Shown here piece by piece: positions 24,563 to 34,429 of a DNA stretch of 64,000 nt. The notes beneath the pieces were generated by a model that was given only the letters and a program-made list of their open reading frames with translations, did not search any database and was not told the origin of the DNA. Position 1 is the stretch's first letter. Every line of letters begins with the position of its first letter. The DNA is from Macrotrachela quadricornifera (taxonomy: Eukaryota > Rotifera > Eurotatoria > Philodinida > Philodinidae): the NCBI GenBank assembly GCA_022393335.1, contig JAJEKB010021931.1:552169-616168 (forward strand), given 5' to 3'. A program made the translations under genes and the position numbers.

Positions 24563-25630
24563 ATGGCTTCATCTATTATTACATATTTTACTTTTGTTAA
24601 AAAAGAACTAACTTTCTATTGTGTTATTCCTCTCTTCACCATGAGTGTTATTGGTGGATGTCTTAATATTATTATTTTTCTCAGTCTAAAAACATTTCGA
24701 CAAGGTTCATGTGCATTTTATTTACTTATTAAATCAGTTTACGATACCAATCGAACTGTCGGAAATGTGTTACCTTTCATTATACGTTGGGGATTTGGCA
24801 TAGATTGGGGACTATCATCATTATTTTTTTGTAAGATAAGAAATGGCATAAATGGCTTATTTACACTAGGTTCAATGACATGTTTATGTTTAGCTGTTAT
24901 TGATCAATATTTTGCTACTTGTTCTCATATTCGTTGGCAAAAATGGTGTAATATTAAACTAGCTCATCGTCTTACTACGATATTTACTGTTATTTGGTTT
25001 TTACAGACAATTCCATATTTTATATTTTATGATCATATTATTTTACCTTCAACAAATGCAACAATATGTGATATCACAAACAAGAGATTCAATGAATATC
25101 TAGTTTATGGTCGTTATGTTACTATTTCAAATTTATTACCATTTATAGCAATTATATTTGGATTAATGGCTTATTATAATGCTCGACATTTAAATCGTCG
25201 AACGATTCCTCTTGTTCGACGTGAATTAGATAAGCAATTAACAGTTATGGTTCTTAGTCAAGTTCTTATTAATTTAATTACTGTATTACCATTCAGCATT
25301 ATCTATATGTTTATAACTATTGTCCCATACCAGAATGATCCTATATTTCAAGTTAAAAATGATTTTTTAGTATTTATCACTGCAAGTTTCAATTGGTTGA
25401 ACAGTGTAGTAAGAATTTCTTTGATAATAATCCATTTTATGAATCATTCGTATCTTTCTGCTCTTTTATTTGTGTAATTTTAGACTCCATTTTACACATA
25501 TATTTGTGTATCAAAGCGATTTCGTCAACAAGTAAAATATGTTTTGGTTGATATGCACATAAGACAATGTCGACCGAAGAGAGTAGTTCCCATTCAAAAT
25601 ATACAGCTAGAAATCCCGACAAATTTTTAA
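24563..25630 (+). CDS. Rhodopsin-like G-protein-coupled receptor (bdelloid-expanded type)
   Basis: Exon 1 (24563-25405) and exon 2 (25484-25630), joined across a 78-nt intron (GTAGTAAG...TTTTAG), give 329 residues. TM1 (about 18-42) holds GGCLN, the usual G-x-x-N. Cys90 and Cys169 can form the TM3-ECL2 disulfide. TM3 ends in DQY (114-116), the DRY position. TM6 contains LPFSIIYMF. TM7 is completed only by splicing: FNWLNS in exon 1 joins TPFYTYICVSKRFRQQ in exon 2, restoring the usual NPxxY-like region and an amphipathic helix 8. Reading through the intron would instead stop at 25477 with an abnormal TM7. The closest familiar type is the peptide/FMRFamide-like receptor group; the ligand is unknown. 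It lies just downstream of a TIR element. Confidence 0.85.
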
Positions 25631-27493
25631 TTTTTCTCAATAAATATATTATTTGATGTTGTAAAATATTTTCTAAAAGAAAATATTATTTGAACTAAAT
25701 TGATAATAGACATTTCTTTTATATAACTATAAAAAGAAACATATACATAATACAATTGCAATTTTTATCAATTAAAAGAGAAGCCATGAGAACATTTTTT
25801 TTTCGATGTTATTATATAAGACAAACCATTTTAAAATTAAAAAATAGTAGAAAGAATTATATTTTGAATAATATGAAAAAGGGATGAAATAACGTCAATT
25901 TTTAAAGTGTTTGGAACAAAAAGAAAAGAAAATAGTGCATATGGTATAACGTATATATTTTTAGTTAAGAGCACTGATGATGAGGTCCTGATGACAAGGA
26001 AAACTTTGTTTCTTTTTATAGTTTAAGAAAAGAAATGTCAGTTATCAATTCTTTTAAATATTATTTTCATGTGTTTTCCACTTAAATGTTGTTTGTTTAT
26101 ACGTACGCACCCTTTACTTACATTTTATTGGTTTCATTTGTAAGATTTACATTTAAATAGATATTGAGAAAAATATTATTGATCTTGCTGAATCGAATCA
26201 AATGATTTCATAAGTTGAAGACTTACGCTTATTAGATACAGATAAAAGAAAGAATAGGAGAGGCAAGCAACTAGAGAAACGTGAAATAAAGAATACTAGT
26301 ATGCATTATATAACCATTTTGTTCCTTATGTATAACGATATCAGATATGAAGTGAAGAATTTTGAGTGTTCTGTGGGCTGATAAACAAAGAGTAGAAGTG
26401 GTATTGATAAGGTATGATCTAACTCTTAGCTCAGAACAGGTTATACGAGCAGTACGCGAAACTTTAAAGAATTTCCATCTGAATACTCTACTATTCTCCA
26501 AGAACAATCATTTTTCATTAGAATCTCTTTTCGTATACATCTGGAGAATTTGGTATCTCGGGAATAAAAACAAAAGCATACGAATCCTATTGAGGTCTAT
26601 CTATTGCCAAAAGATTGGCTCTAAAGGGCTTAAATATGTTCCCTCGTAAATTCCACTAAATTAACTGATTTCTTACATAAATATACTCCGAATACATTTC
26701 GTCTTTTCTATAATTATGTTAAATATAAATTTAAAATTTTTTACTAGTAAAAATCATTTCTCTTTGTGTGTAAATCAACAAATGAATAGATTGTCGTGAC
26801 AAGCTCATACATAGTATATTTCAAATTATTAACCACGAATTTCTTTTAACAATTTCATCTAAAAGCAATTTTCTCGGCATACATTACTCAAAACTTCGCC
26901 ATATCAACTTTTATGAACTACATATTCATCAAATGATCTCACATCCGTTCACATAAACCTCTATATCATTTTCGAAACACTCCGACACAATAAAATGATT
27001 AATCATTGTTTCCACCTTCAACCGCAGTCAGGTATAAAGAACTTTCTTGAAAACTAATACAAGATATCATATGTAAATCTTTAAATAAGAAGCAATAAGA
27101 TTGTGGTTCAATTACGAAATGATGTCAGTGAATAGAATTTTACATACTCTATTGAATACAACAAACAAGAGGTGCAATACAAGTTGCGCAATGAATCAAG
27201 ACAAAAATTAATTGAATCTGGCATCACCATAAATTACGCCATTTTATATATGAATTAATCATATATAGAGTATTATTACCATATATAGGGTATGTGTTGT
27301 TTAGATGAAGTTATAACTATGAAGCAACATGGACGACTTTTTTCTTTTCTCCATCATGTGACTAACGCAAAAAAGAATAGAAGACGTTAAATAAGGTGAA
27401 AATGAGTCACATGAAAATGGTGAATGATACACCCTTTTCGTCAACATGTACCCCTGTCTTTCACCACACATAAGTAATCAATATTATCACGGG
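25631..27493. other. Intergenic DNA, no gene supported
   Basis: AT-rich. Overlapping frames on both strands at 26271-26649 come from one slightly more balanced patch with no recognisable motif. CATATATAGAGTATTATTACCATATATAGGGTAT at 27259-27292 contains two near-identical ATATATAG/GAGTAT units upstream of the zinc-finger gene. Confidence 0.4.
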
Positions 27494-27503
27494 TATATAA
27501 AAG
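27494..27503 (+). promoter_or_regulatory. TATA box of the UBP zinc-finger gene
   Basis: TATATAAAAG, preceded by CACGGG, lies 57 bp upstream of the ATG at 27560. This is the spacing expected if transcription starts about 30 bp downstream and the 5' leader is very short. It is the clearest core promoter in the window. Confidence 0.6.
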
Positions 27504-27559
27504 AAAAAATTTAGTCGTTTTAAATCACATTATATTACATTCATCTATCAAATAAACAA

Positions 27560-28076
27560 ATGAGTCAAACAAGCAAAACTTCATCTGCTGGTCAGACAAA
27601 TGAAGACAATCGAGTTGGTGTAAGTAAAAATATTATATATTGATCAAATGTAATATAGATTTTAAATTTTGTTGTTTTTTTTAAAGCCATTCGTCGTTGA
27701 ACCCAAATATGATTGTCCACATTTAGGTGATCGAGCATATATATTGCTTCAATCGGATAAACTTCAAGATGGTCAACAACCACCATGTGCTGATTGTGGT
27801 AAAACACAAGAAAATTGGGCATGTTTACATGACAATTGTGAATATGTAAGTTCTTTTTGGATAATCTATGTATATATATATTATCTCCATTTTAATAATT
27901 AGATTGGCTGTTCTCGTTATCATCAAAAACATATGTTGAATCATTATGAAACAACTGGACACAAAATTTGTTTAAGTCTATCAGATCATTCAGTTTTCTG
28001 CTATGCATGTGATAGCTATATTGATAGCCCACAATTACAAGGTCTCAATCGACAATTAACTCGTCGTATTCGTTAA
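27560..28076 (+). CDS. Small UBP-type zinc-finger (ubiquitin-binding) protein
   Basis: Three exons: 27560-27619, 27687-27845 and 27903-28076, with introns of 67 and 57 nt, give 130 residues. After a short polar N-terminus (MSQTSKTSSAGQTNEDNRVG) the rest is one ZnF-UBP domain: CPHLGD, PPCADCGKTQENWACLHDNCEYIGCSRY, HMLNHYETTGHKICLSL and VFCYACDSYI. These supply the Cys/His ligands of the three-zinc fold found in HDAC6, USP and BRAP proteins. The fold binds the free C-terminal GlyGly of ubiquitin. Nothing else is attached, whereas most family members carry a protease or deacetylase domain, so this is a stand-alone reader, perhaps a sensor of unanchored ubiquitin (inference). The start is set by the short leader and a clean GTAAGT donor. 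Next genes are distant. Confidence 0.88.
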
Positions 28077-28124
28077 ATTAACTGTAGTTATTATTTTTAT
28101 TAATCTTGATATTATTTTTTAATC

Positions 28125-28130
28125 AATAAA
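28125..28130 (+). terminator. Poly(A) signal of the UBP zinc-finger gene
   Basis: AATAAA, 49 bp after the stop codon at 28074-28076, with a T-rich stretch downstream. Confidence 0.6.
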
Positions 28131-28738
28131 ATAGTTCAGAAACTAGTCTTATGTCTTCTTTTGTTGTTTACTTTATAAATATCAAAATTCAAAGGACAGA
28201 ATCTTAAAACCTACTTGAAAGCATATCGTCTGTGTATTGTAAATACTATAAAAGAAAAACATTCGATCAAGCACACATTGTATTTGACATATATGTTAGC
28301 ATGGAAAATATGTAAAAATTTTAAATTTTTTTCTATACTCAAAATGAACACCTCCAAATTGGTACTATTTCCCTACTATATGAAGCATTATAAAAAGTCT
28401 TTGAAAAATTGCGCAGTTTTAAAAAAAAATTCAACCTGTTTGCCGTTATCTCAAACCGAGATATATGCAGAATAAAAAACATTGCAATCGTTTTATATCA
28501 TTCGATATATCAAAGAAAGAATTATGAAACTTAAATTATCTAAATACGCTGATTTCATACTTATATTGTTGAATATTTCAATTTTCTACTGCTTATCAAC
28601 TTCGATCCATCGGACTTTAGATGTCATAATATATTTTCTAGTGATAAAATTCATCAAAATTATTTATCATTTATTGACAAAAATTAATTTTGAACAAAAA
28701 ATAATAATTCTTTGTGTTATATAAAATCTATTTAATCT
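28131..28738. other. Spacer between convergent genes, no gene seen
   Basis: AT-rich. Frames at 28215-28475 and 28482-28724 show no family motif and look like chance. Confidence 0.4.
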
Positions 28739-28746
28739 TTCATATT

Positions 28747-28799
28747 CAGTGGCGTACGCAGAGGGCTGGTCCCTTCAAAAATTTCTGCGTACGCTACTG
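28747..28799. mobile_element. 53-bp hAT-type miniature element (solo TIR pair)
   Basis: It begins CAGTGGCGTACGCAGA and ends TCTGCGTACGCTACTG, which are inverted copies with one mismatch, around a 21-bp centre. CAGTGGCG is a common hAT terminus. Flanking octamers TTCATATT (28739-28746) and TTCATAGT (28800-28807) match at 7 of 8 positions, as expected of a hAT 8-bp target duplication. It lies across the 3' end of the GPCR gene and forms its last codons. Confidence 0.82.
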
Positions 28800-29261
28800 T
28801 TCATAGTATTTAAATGAACTGTAGTTGTCTGAAATGGACGAATTTGTGTTCGACGACAAAAGAATATTTTTATATATCTAATCCATTGTCTTAATTCTTT
28901 TTTCATTTCAGGTAATGAACTTACAATAACAAATGGATATAATTGATTAATATAATTAGTTAAATAATATAGATAAATAAATTGAATATCAAGAAGAAAT
29001 GTTGGTAACCATAATGTTTGAATAATCCCAACAATTATTGCTGGTCCTCCAAAAAGAAGATAAAGAGATGAAATAAATATAAGTTGAATAATTAAACGTC
29101 TTTGACGACGCCATTCAATAAGTCGTTGTTGTCGAATTTTTTTCCAAATAAATCGACTAAAAAGTATTCCATTAAAAATAACTATTGTAAAAATCGGAGA
29201 ACAATTATTAAAAAACCAATCAAATGACATTAAATCTTTTACATATACATAACAAGCACCT

Positions 29262-30644
29262 CCCATGTAAATATGAAACGCAAAGTCGATGCGTTGAAAC
29301 GCAGTTTCACAATAAAACGCGTTCACACGCGATTAAAAACCATTCCACAATGCATTCAAACGCATTTTCAATATGAAACGCGTTGAAATGCGATTAGAAA
29401 AAATATCGAAACGCGTCTGGACGCAGTTTTCCTACATAACGTGTTTAAACGCAATCAGAAAAAATATGAGCCGCGTCTCAACACGTTTCTGAAAAAAGCT
29501 GAAAGCGTTTAAACGCATCTTGTTTACTAATTGCATTTAAACGCATTTCAAATATTTTTTCAAGTACGTTGGAATGCACTCATGCTTTCAAGCGCGTTTG
29601 TATGCGTTTAGTTCTTTTTAATCGGATGCGATTTTACGCAAAAACTGCTGTTCTAAAATAATTAACTACGTGATCGAAATCATCCGTTTACATATATTTT
29701 ATTCATCTAAACTTCATTAAACTTCTTAATAAAGAATGTCAGGATAATTTTAAAATAGACAAAAGTTCAATTGCACATACAGCAAAGAATCCATATTTTT
29801 CTTAAGTTTCTGTATATAATAATAAAAGAATATTCTAATAATTTTTAGCTATCCATAACTCTTTTAGCAAATTATACTAAATATTACTATTTAAGTAATA
29901 TTAAGGACTTTTCACCATATAATCCGACTAAAAGATTATATGAATAATTATTTATTCATTAAATTCTTCGATAAAATTATTTATCATGTAAACGAAAAAA
30001 TGAAAAAAAATCATAATATTAGTCGCATGTAGGAGACAAAAAAAAAGATATTATTTTATTAAAAAATAATAAAATTATTTAAAAAGATAAATGAAAAATC
30101 ATATTATGTGTTAAATATCTTAACTTCGAAAAAAGTATATCTTATAAAAATGAAGTATTTAATCGATGAAATTCGCATTCAAATATATTTTATTTTAAAT
30201 AAGAAAAGATTTCAAGCTAGTTATAGCTCAGTGGTGTGTATGAACGACTTCTGATCAATGGTTCATCTGTTCAAATCTGATCGTCATCGCTTAAGGTAAA
30301 ATTTAATCCATCTACCAAGGTAGACTAAGACAATCGAAAAATGTTGATGATGGTGACTCAGTTCGAATCTGAAATGGATTCGAATATGTTTTTCAAATTT
30401 TTTGGATTTTTTATGAAACGCGTTCAGACGCTTCGAATGTTTCACTGGAGACGCGTTTTTTGCTAAAAATGCGTTTGAACGCAAGTCGAACTATAGACGC
30501 GTTCAGATGCGTTTCTAAAAAAATCGCGTCTAAACCCTTCGTTTGTTTCACTGGGGACGCGTTTAGACGCGTTCACTCTTAGCGTTCCGCACGCAAATAA
30601 AACGCGTTTCAGACGCGTTTTGAGGAAAAAAATATTTACATGGG
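29262..30644. mobile_element. TIR element with CpG-rich ACGCGT repeat arms, inserted in the GPCR gene
   Basis: Ends are CCCATGTAAATAT and its exact inverse ATATTTACATGGG. The flanks share CT on each side (a 2-bp duplication), or CTCC if the element is taken as slightly asymmetric; both give the same empty site. The outer portions (29275-29640 and 30410-30630) are packed with motifs such as AAACGCGTTT, GACGCGTTCAGACGC and ATGCGTTTGAACGC, in both orientations. The middle is plain AT-rich DNA plus a tRNA-like segment at 30215-30292. There is no transposase, so it is non-autonomous. The CpG density is strikingly unlike the surrounding genome. Confidence 0.8.
30215..30292 (+). other. tRNA-like sequence (possible tRNA-Arg(UCU)-derived relic)
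   Basis: TAGCTCAGTGGT (30224-30235) matches an A box, and TGTTCAAATCTGA (30269-30281) a B box. Between them GACTTCTGATC resembles the anticodon arm of tRNA-Arg(UCU). The acceptor stem does not pair well and there is no clean discriminator, so this is not a functional tRNA gene. A second B-box-like site (AGTTCGAATCTGAA) lies at 30360-30373. It could be a SINE head or captured tRNA inside the TIR element. Confidence 0.45.
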
Positions 30645-31468
30645 CTCCACAATATATATTCGTATAATCCCATACATTTATACATTGTGTTGGAAAAAAA
30701 ATCATTGTAATATAAAATATTTGTGGATAAATTAAACAAATTAATAATGGAATATAATGAAATAGAATTAAACACCAAGTTTTTTTCATTAATTGATTAT
30801 GAAAAACAAATAGATTTCTTTCTATACAACACCATGCAAGAAGTATTAAAACAGTTATTGTTAATGAATAATTAGCCCAAGTCCAAAAAAGACAAAAATT
30901 TGCTGTTTCACTTATTAAAATATTCCATCGAAGAAAATATAAATACGATAGTACATCAGTTAACTTTTGCATAAAAGTAATAATAAGTAAACAAAAAATA
31001 ACATGATTATGTGGTGTATTTATAATTGATTGTTTCCAATGACGAATAAAATAAATAAAAACAAATATATCACATATTATTGATGGACCTATTGTAGTTT
31101 GTAAAAGAATATATTTTATCATACGAACATCATCCGTACCATCTGTCATTGATAATATTCTTTTTTAATTATGCTTTTCAAAAGTATGAAAATGGTATTT
31201 ATTTTATTTTCAACGAATGTCATTTGCATTCTTTTTTTTCTAATAATAGACGAACTGATTAAAATTTCTCATTAACTTGTCTAATATGCACTTATTGCCT
31301 GTTTCAGTTTAATGATAGACCAAACTGTCTCGAGGCAAAACGTATCAACCTATTATAATTTTTATCTTTATTAAAGATATTAAATATAAAAATAATTGAA
31401 TAATAAAAAGAAGAATTTCACGTTGATGAAGTTAGCGGCAGATTCAAGTTTTTCCACCGAACATTCGC

Positions 31469-31701
31469 ACACTAGCCTATGTCGAAGCAGCTCATAAGTG
31501 TGTCTTGTACAATTCGACGAACTCTATCCAATGATATACTCAAAACTTCGATAGTTCAAACTATAATTTTTAGATTTTTTTCTAGCGCCATCTATCTGCC
31601 AAAAATCATAGTTTGAGGTATCGAATATTTGAGTATGCCATCAGATAGAGCTCGTCGAGTTGTACAAGACACTGATGAGCTGTTTCGATATAGGCTAGTG
31701 T
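31469..31701. mobile_element. Palindromic MITE, about 233 bp
   Basis: ACACTAGCCTATGTCGAAGC at 31469 and its inverse ending in GGCTAGTGT (to 31701) are the tips of arms of about 100 bp. Further matches include CTCATAAGTGTGTCTTGTACAA against TTGTACAAGACACTGATGAG, and ATGATATACTCAAAACTTCGAT against ATCGAATATTTGAGTATGCCAT. The loop is about 30 bp (TTTAGATTTTTTTCTAGCGCC). No target duplication was clear. Confidence 0.78.
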
Positions 31702-31782
31702 TATACCATAAAGTTGTCAAATATTTACTTTTTGATACAAAGTAAAATAAATTATTGTTTTGTGAGGATGGTTGATATATTT

Positions 31783-31912
31783 GTAGACATTTTTTATCTT
31801 CTTCCTCATAATGAGATGTTGTTTTTCGTAGAACTTGCAATATCTGAGTTTTAAATTAAAACTCTATAAAAAACAACATCTTGTTATCAGGAAGAGGATT
31901 AAAAATGACTAC
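31783..31912. repeat. 130-bp fold-back repeat
   Basis: GTAGACATTTTTTATCTTCTTCCT, then AGATGTTGTTTTT and GAGTTTTAA, are mirrored by TTAAAACTC, AAAAACAACATCTTG, AGGAAGAGGATTAAAAATGACTAC. The sequence can fold into one long stem with a tiny loop (TTTAAATTAAA). Confidence 0.7.
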
Positions 31913-31939
31913 AAAGCAAAAAGAAAGTCTTCATAATAG

Positions 31940-32290
31940 ATTCTTTATATAATCGCTAAAAAACGAACTTTTGCCTTTTAACAATTATTTTGAGTTTTTT
32001 ATGCTTGGGGCTCAATTATGCCATGGACAACTACTCACTAACTTCGTCCAATCAGGCTGAAATCTTTTCCACAAGTATATGTAACTATCCTCCAGAGGTA
32101 AAAACAATCGTTTTCACTTTTGATTTCATCATTCGGAGATACAAGATTTGCAGTGGCTTATATATTTTTTTTAAGACAAGAAGAAAGTGAAATTTTCGAA
32201 TAAACTTAAATCTACCTTTGAAATATAGTCGTAGGGTACCTGTAAAAAAAATTTTCAATCCTATCAATCGTACCGTCTTAAAGATCTAAA
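31940..32290. repeat. Diverged relic related to the element at 46.45-47.75 kb
   Basis: The stretch with TCACTAACTTCGTCCAATCAGG and TATCCTCCAGAGGTAAAAAC aligns, by eye at roughly 60%, with 47260-47400 (TTTAACTTTGTCCGATCGAG, TATTCTCCAGAGATAAAATC). The translations in one frame are also alike (NQAEIFSTS..YPPEVKTIVF against DRAEIFITD..YSPEIKSAVL). That leaves open an old coding origin, but neither copy is a convincing gene. Confidence 0.45.
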
Positions 32291-32422
32291 AATGGTGAAG
32301 AAACAGAAGGTACTCTTAATTTGTTCCTAGTAAGAATACAAAATATTGACATGAATATAATTTATTTTTTATCTCCATATATACCGAACGATATATTGCT
32401 TTGATCGTCTGATTGATCAGAT

Positions 32423-33396
32423 CAGGGCTGGGCGAGTCCGAGTCATGAATCGGGCTTGCATCGACTCGAGTCATTGATTTGAGTAAGCTTTTATTTGTTT
32501 TTTTTTAAAGAGGAATCCTAATTTATACGATTAAATTCTCACTTGTTTGATGCTTTCGTCATAATGGAGTACGTTGTTCTGAATACTTTTTTCTAAGTTT
32601 CTTTCGGTCAATATATGCACATGGTCATAAATCATAGCTTACGTGTATTCTCCGATACTTTTGTTGTTTCTTGCAATTTGATTTCGACTCATAGTTGAAG
32701 GGTATATATGCATGTATAATAAATTAAAACGAAAACTTCACATTGAATCGACGTATCATATTTTTATCACGGTATATGATAGTTGCTGTGAAAAAGTATT
32801 TTGATCACCAAAATACTTCGTTACTCGTTTCACATTATCTATTCCTCACCAGAAGATTAGATCCCCATTCTTCTTCTGATACAGGCCCACTCTCGTATTT
32901 AAAAGAAGTTAATATTGATCTCTTGATGAGGTTGCTAAAACAATTATGTGTGTTTCCGGCATAGCGATACTAAATGAACGTGCGTTGTTGCAAAGTGCCC
33001 TTTCAATGACATCGAACTCTTCAAGTTTTATAAAAGCTAATATTTCTGTTCTAATATCTTTGAAATGCAAAAAGACATTTAATTTCAATGGTAGTAAAAA
33101 ATTTTCACTTGACAATAAGTTTAAAGTTAGGGTTTTGCTTACTAAAGCATCAAATTCTTTACTATGATATGGTATTGTATAAAGTAAAAGGATTGATTTC
33201 GACGCTCTTCTGTTTTCAATTGGTCTAGATTAGCTGCGTTATTTTTTTGTTCATATTTAAACTATTTTAGATTGTGCGCGAAAAACTGAGAACTGGATCT
33301 CACAAGTCGTAGAAAACCTTTTTTTGAAGGTCTTTATAAACATAAACAAAAAAGTCACAAAAAAGTAGCAAAAATAATTTTACTCGCCCAGGCCTG
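32423..33396 (+). mobile_element. hAT-superfamily element, decayed, 974 bp
   Basis: The left end CAGGGCTGGGCGAGT and the inverse of the right end, CAGGCCTGGGCGAGT, differ at one base in 15 and are typical hAT termini. The flanking octamers GATCAGAT (32415-32422) and GATTAGGC match at 5 of 8, so any target duplication is worn. Inside, frame 1 near 32899-32964 reads YLKEVNIDL...LLKQLCVFPA, and a shifted frame at 32946-33070 reads NERALLQSALSM...ISVLISLKCKK. Together these resemble the C-terminal dimerisation region of hAT transposases (the 'YLxEPxID ... PATSxxSERxFS' pattern), broken by a frameshift. The transposase relic is tentative; the element ends are firmer. Confidence 0.65.
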
Positions 33397-34429
33397 GATT
33401 AGGCTATATACTTTAATCTAAATGAATAACTTTCTTTCAATAGATGTATTACGAGGACCTCTTATTTATGTAATATTTATATGTTATTATCATATTATAT
33501 TAGTATTAAATATTCTTATCATAATTGAACTTACTTTACTTGACTTATATTGTGAATTAGAAAAGATTATCCATAAATAAAATTATATACTATTGCTACT
33601 TTTGATGTATATGATTAAATGAGATTTTTTGTTGTAAAATAGATTCTATAATGTTTTAGTTTTGTATTATGAGATATATTGAATTCAATTTTTTAATCAA
33701 TATTCAATAAAAGAAATGGTAAATGTTATATTTCATCCATTACCATGTTCTACTATTATTGTGTAAAAAGTCAATCTTTCATCTTTTATTATTATATGAA
33801 AGCATTTGATTAGTTTGATATAAAGTTTAAGGAATAGTTATAAATCGGATAGGATTTTTTAATAGATCATATCAGAAATAAATGATTTTTGATCAAAAAT
33901 TAACTTTTGTCGTAGAAATTAAACAACATTTCATAAACATTCAACTTTTGATACTTTGTTGCAAATAAAATATCCTTTCTTGAAACTCATTGTTAGTAAA
34001 ATTAAAATAAAATAACAAACCCTACCATGTTGAATAAGTTTTACAAATCATTTGACTTTTATGCAAACTTTAATTGTGTTACATAATTTCTTCAATGAAT
34101 CTCTATTCAATTGACATAGACGATTTTCAAATAGTTTCTATGATACTTTTTGAATATTTAAAGATGAATCTGAAATAAGTTTCTCATTCGAAGAGAATCC
34201 AAAATAAATATACGTTTAAAAATACAGAAAAACATATTGTTGTTAATAGAGTAATAGAATATCTTCTAAAGCCTGATTGAAGGCTTGTTACTACTTGAAT
34301 CTCGAATATTTTATACTCGTTAGATAGCTCTTTTTTTATCTAGCTAAATCTATAAAAAAAAGGACCAGAAACAAAATGCCCATAACATGGTACAGACGGT
34401 CTAGCCTTGACCCTAAAAGTTGCTCTTTC
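33397..34429. other. Intergenic DNA, no gene seen
   Basis: AT-rich, without motifs or repeats I could define, up to the left edge of the segmental duplication. Confidence 0.4.

Larger units (their letters stand above)
28775..31149 (-). pseudogene. Rhodopsin-like GPCR split by a TIR element
   Basis: The N-terminal part (31149-30645) encodes TM1 to TM4: GPSIICDIFVFIYFIRHW, HNHVIFCLLIITFMQKLTDV, ANFCLFWTWANYSLTITVLI ending in ERN (110-112, at the DRY position), and TWCLILFHYIPLLICLIYPQ. The C-terminal part (29261-28775) resumes in extracellular loop 2 with GACYVYVKDLMSFDW and encodes TM5, TM6 (FISSLYLLFGGPAIIVGII) and TM7 (NYINQLYPFVIVSSLPEMKK). Between them is a 1383-bp insertion at a Cys-Gly-Gly-Ala-Cys stretch. 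Removing it with one copy of the 2-bp duplication restores one open frame of about 329 residues. The last eight residues (NSSVRRNF) and the stop come from a hAT footprint. It belongs to the same broad receptor class as the gene at 24563. Unless the insert is spliced out, only a four-TM fragment is made. Confidence 0.82.

Noticed and set aside
26271..26649. Overlapping frames on both strands
   Set aside because: No motif, no ATG-anchored start that fits, and open frames on both strands point to base composition.
30215..30292. Functional tRNA-Arg gene
   Set aside because: A and B boxes are present, but the acceptor stem does not pair and no proper 3' end exists.
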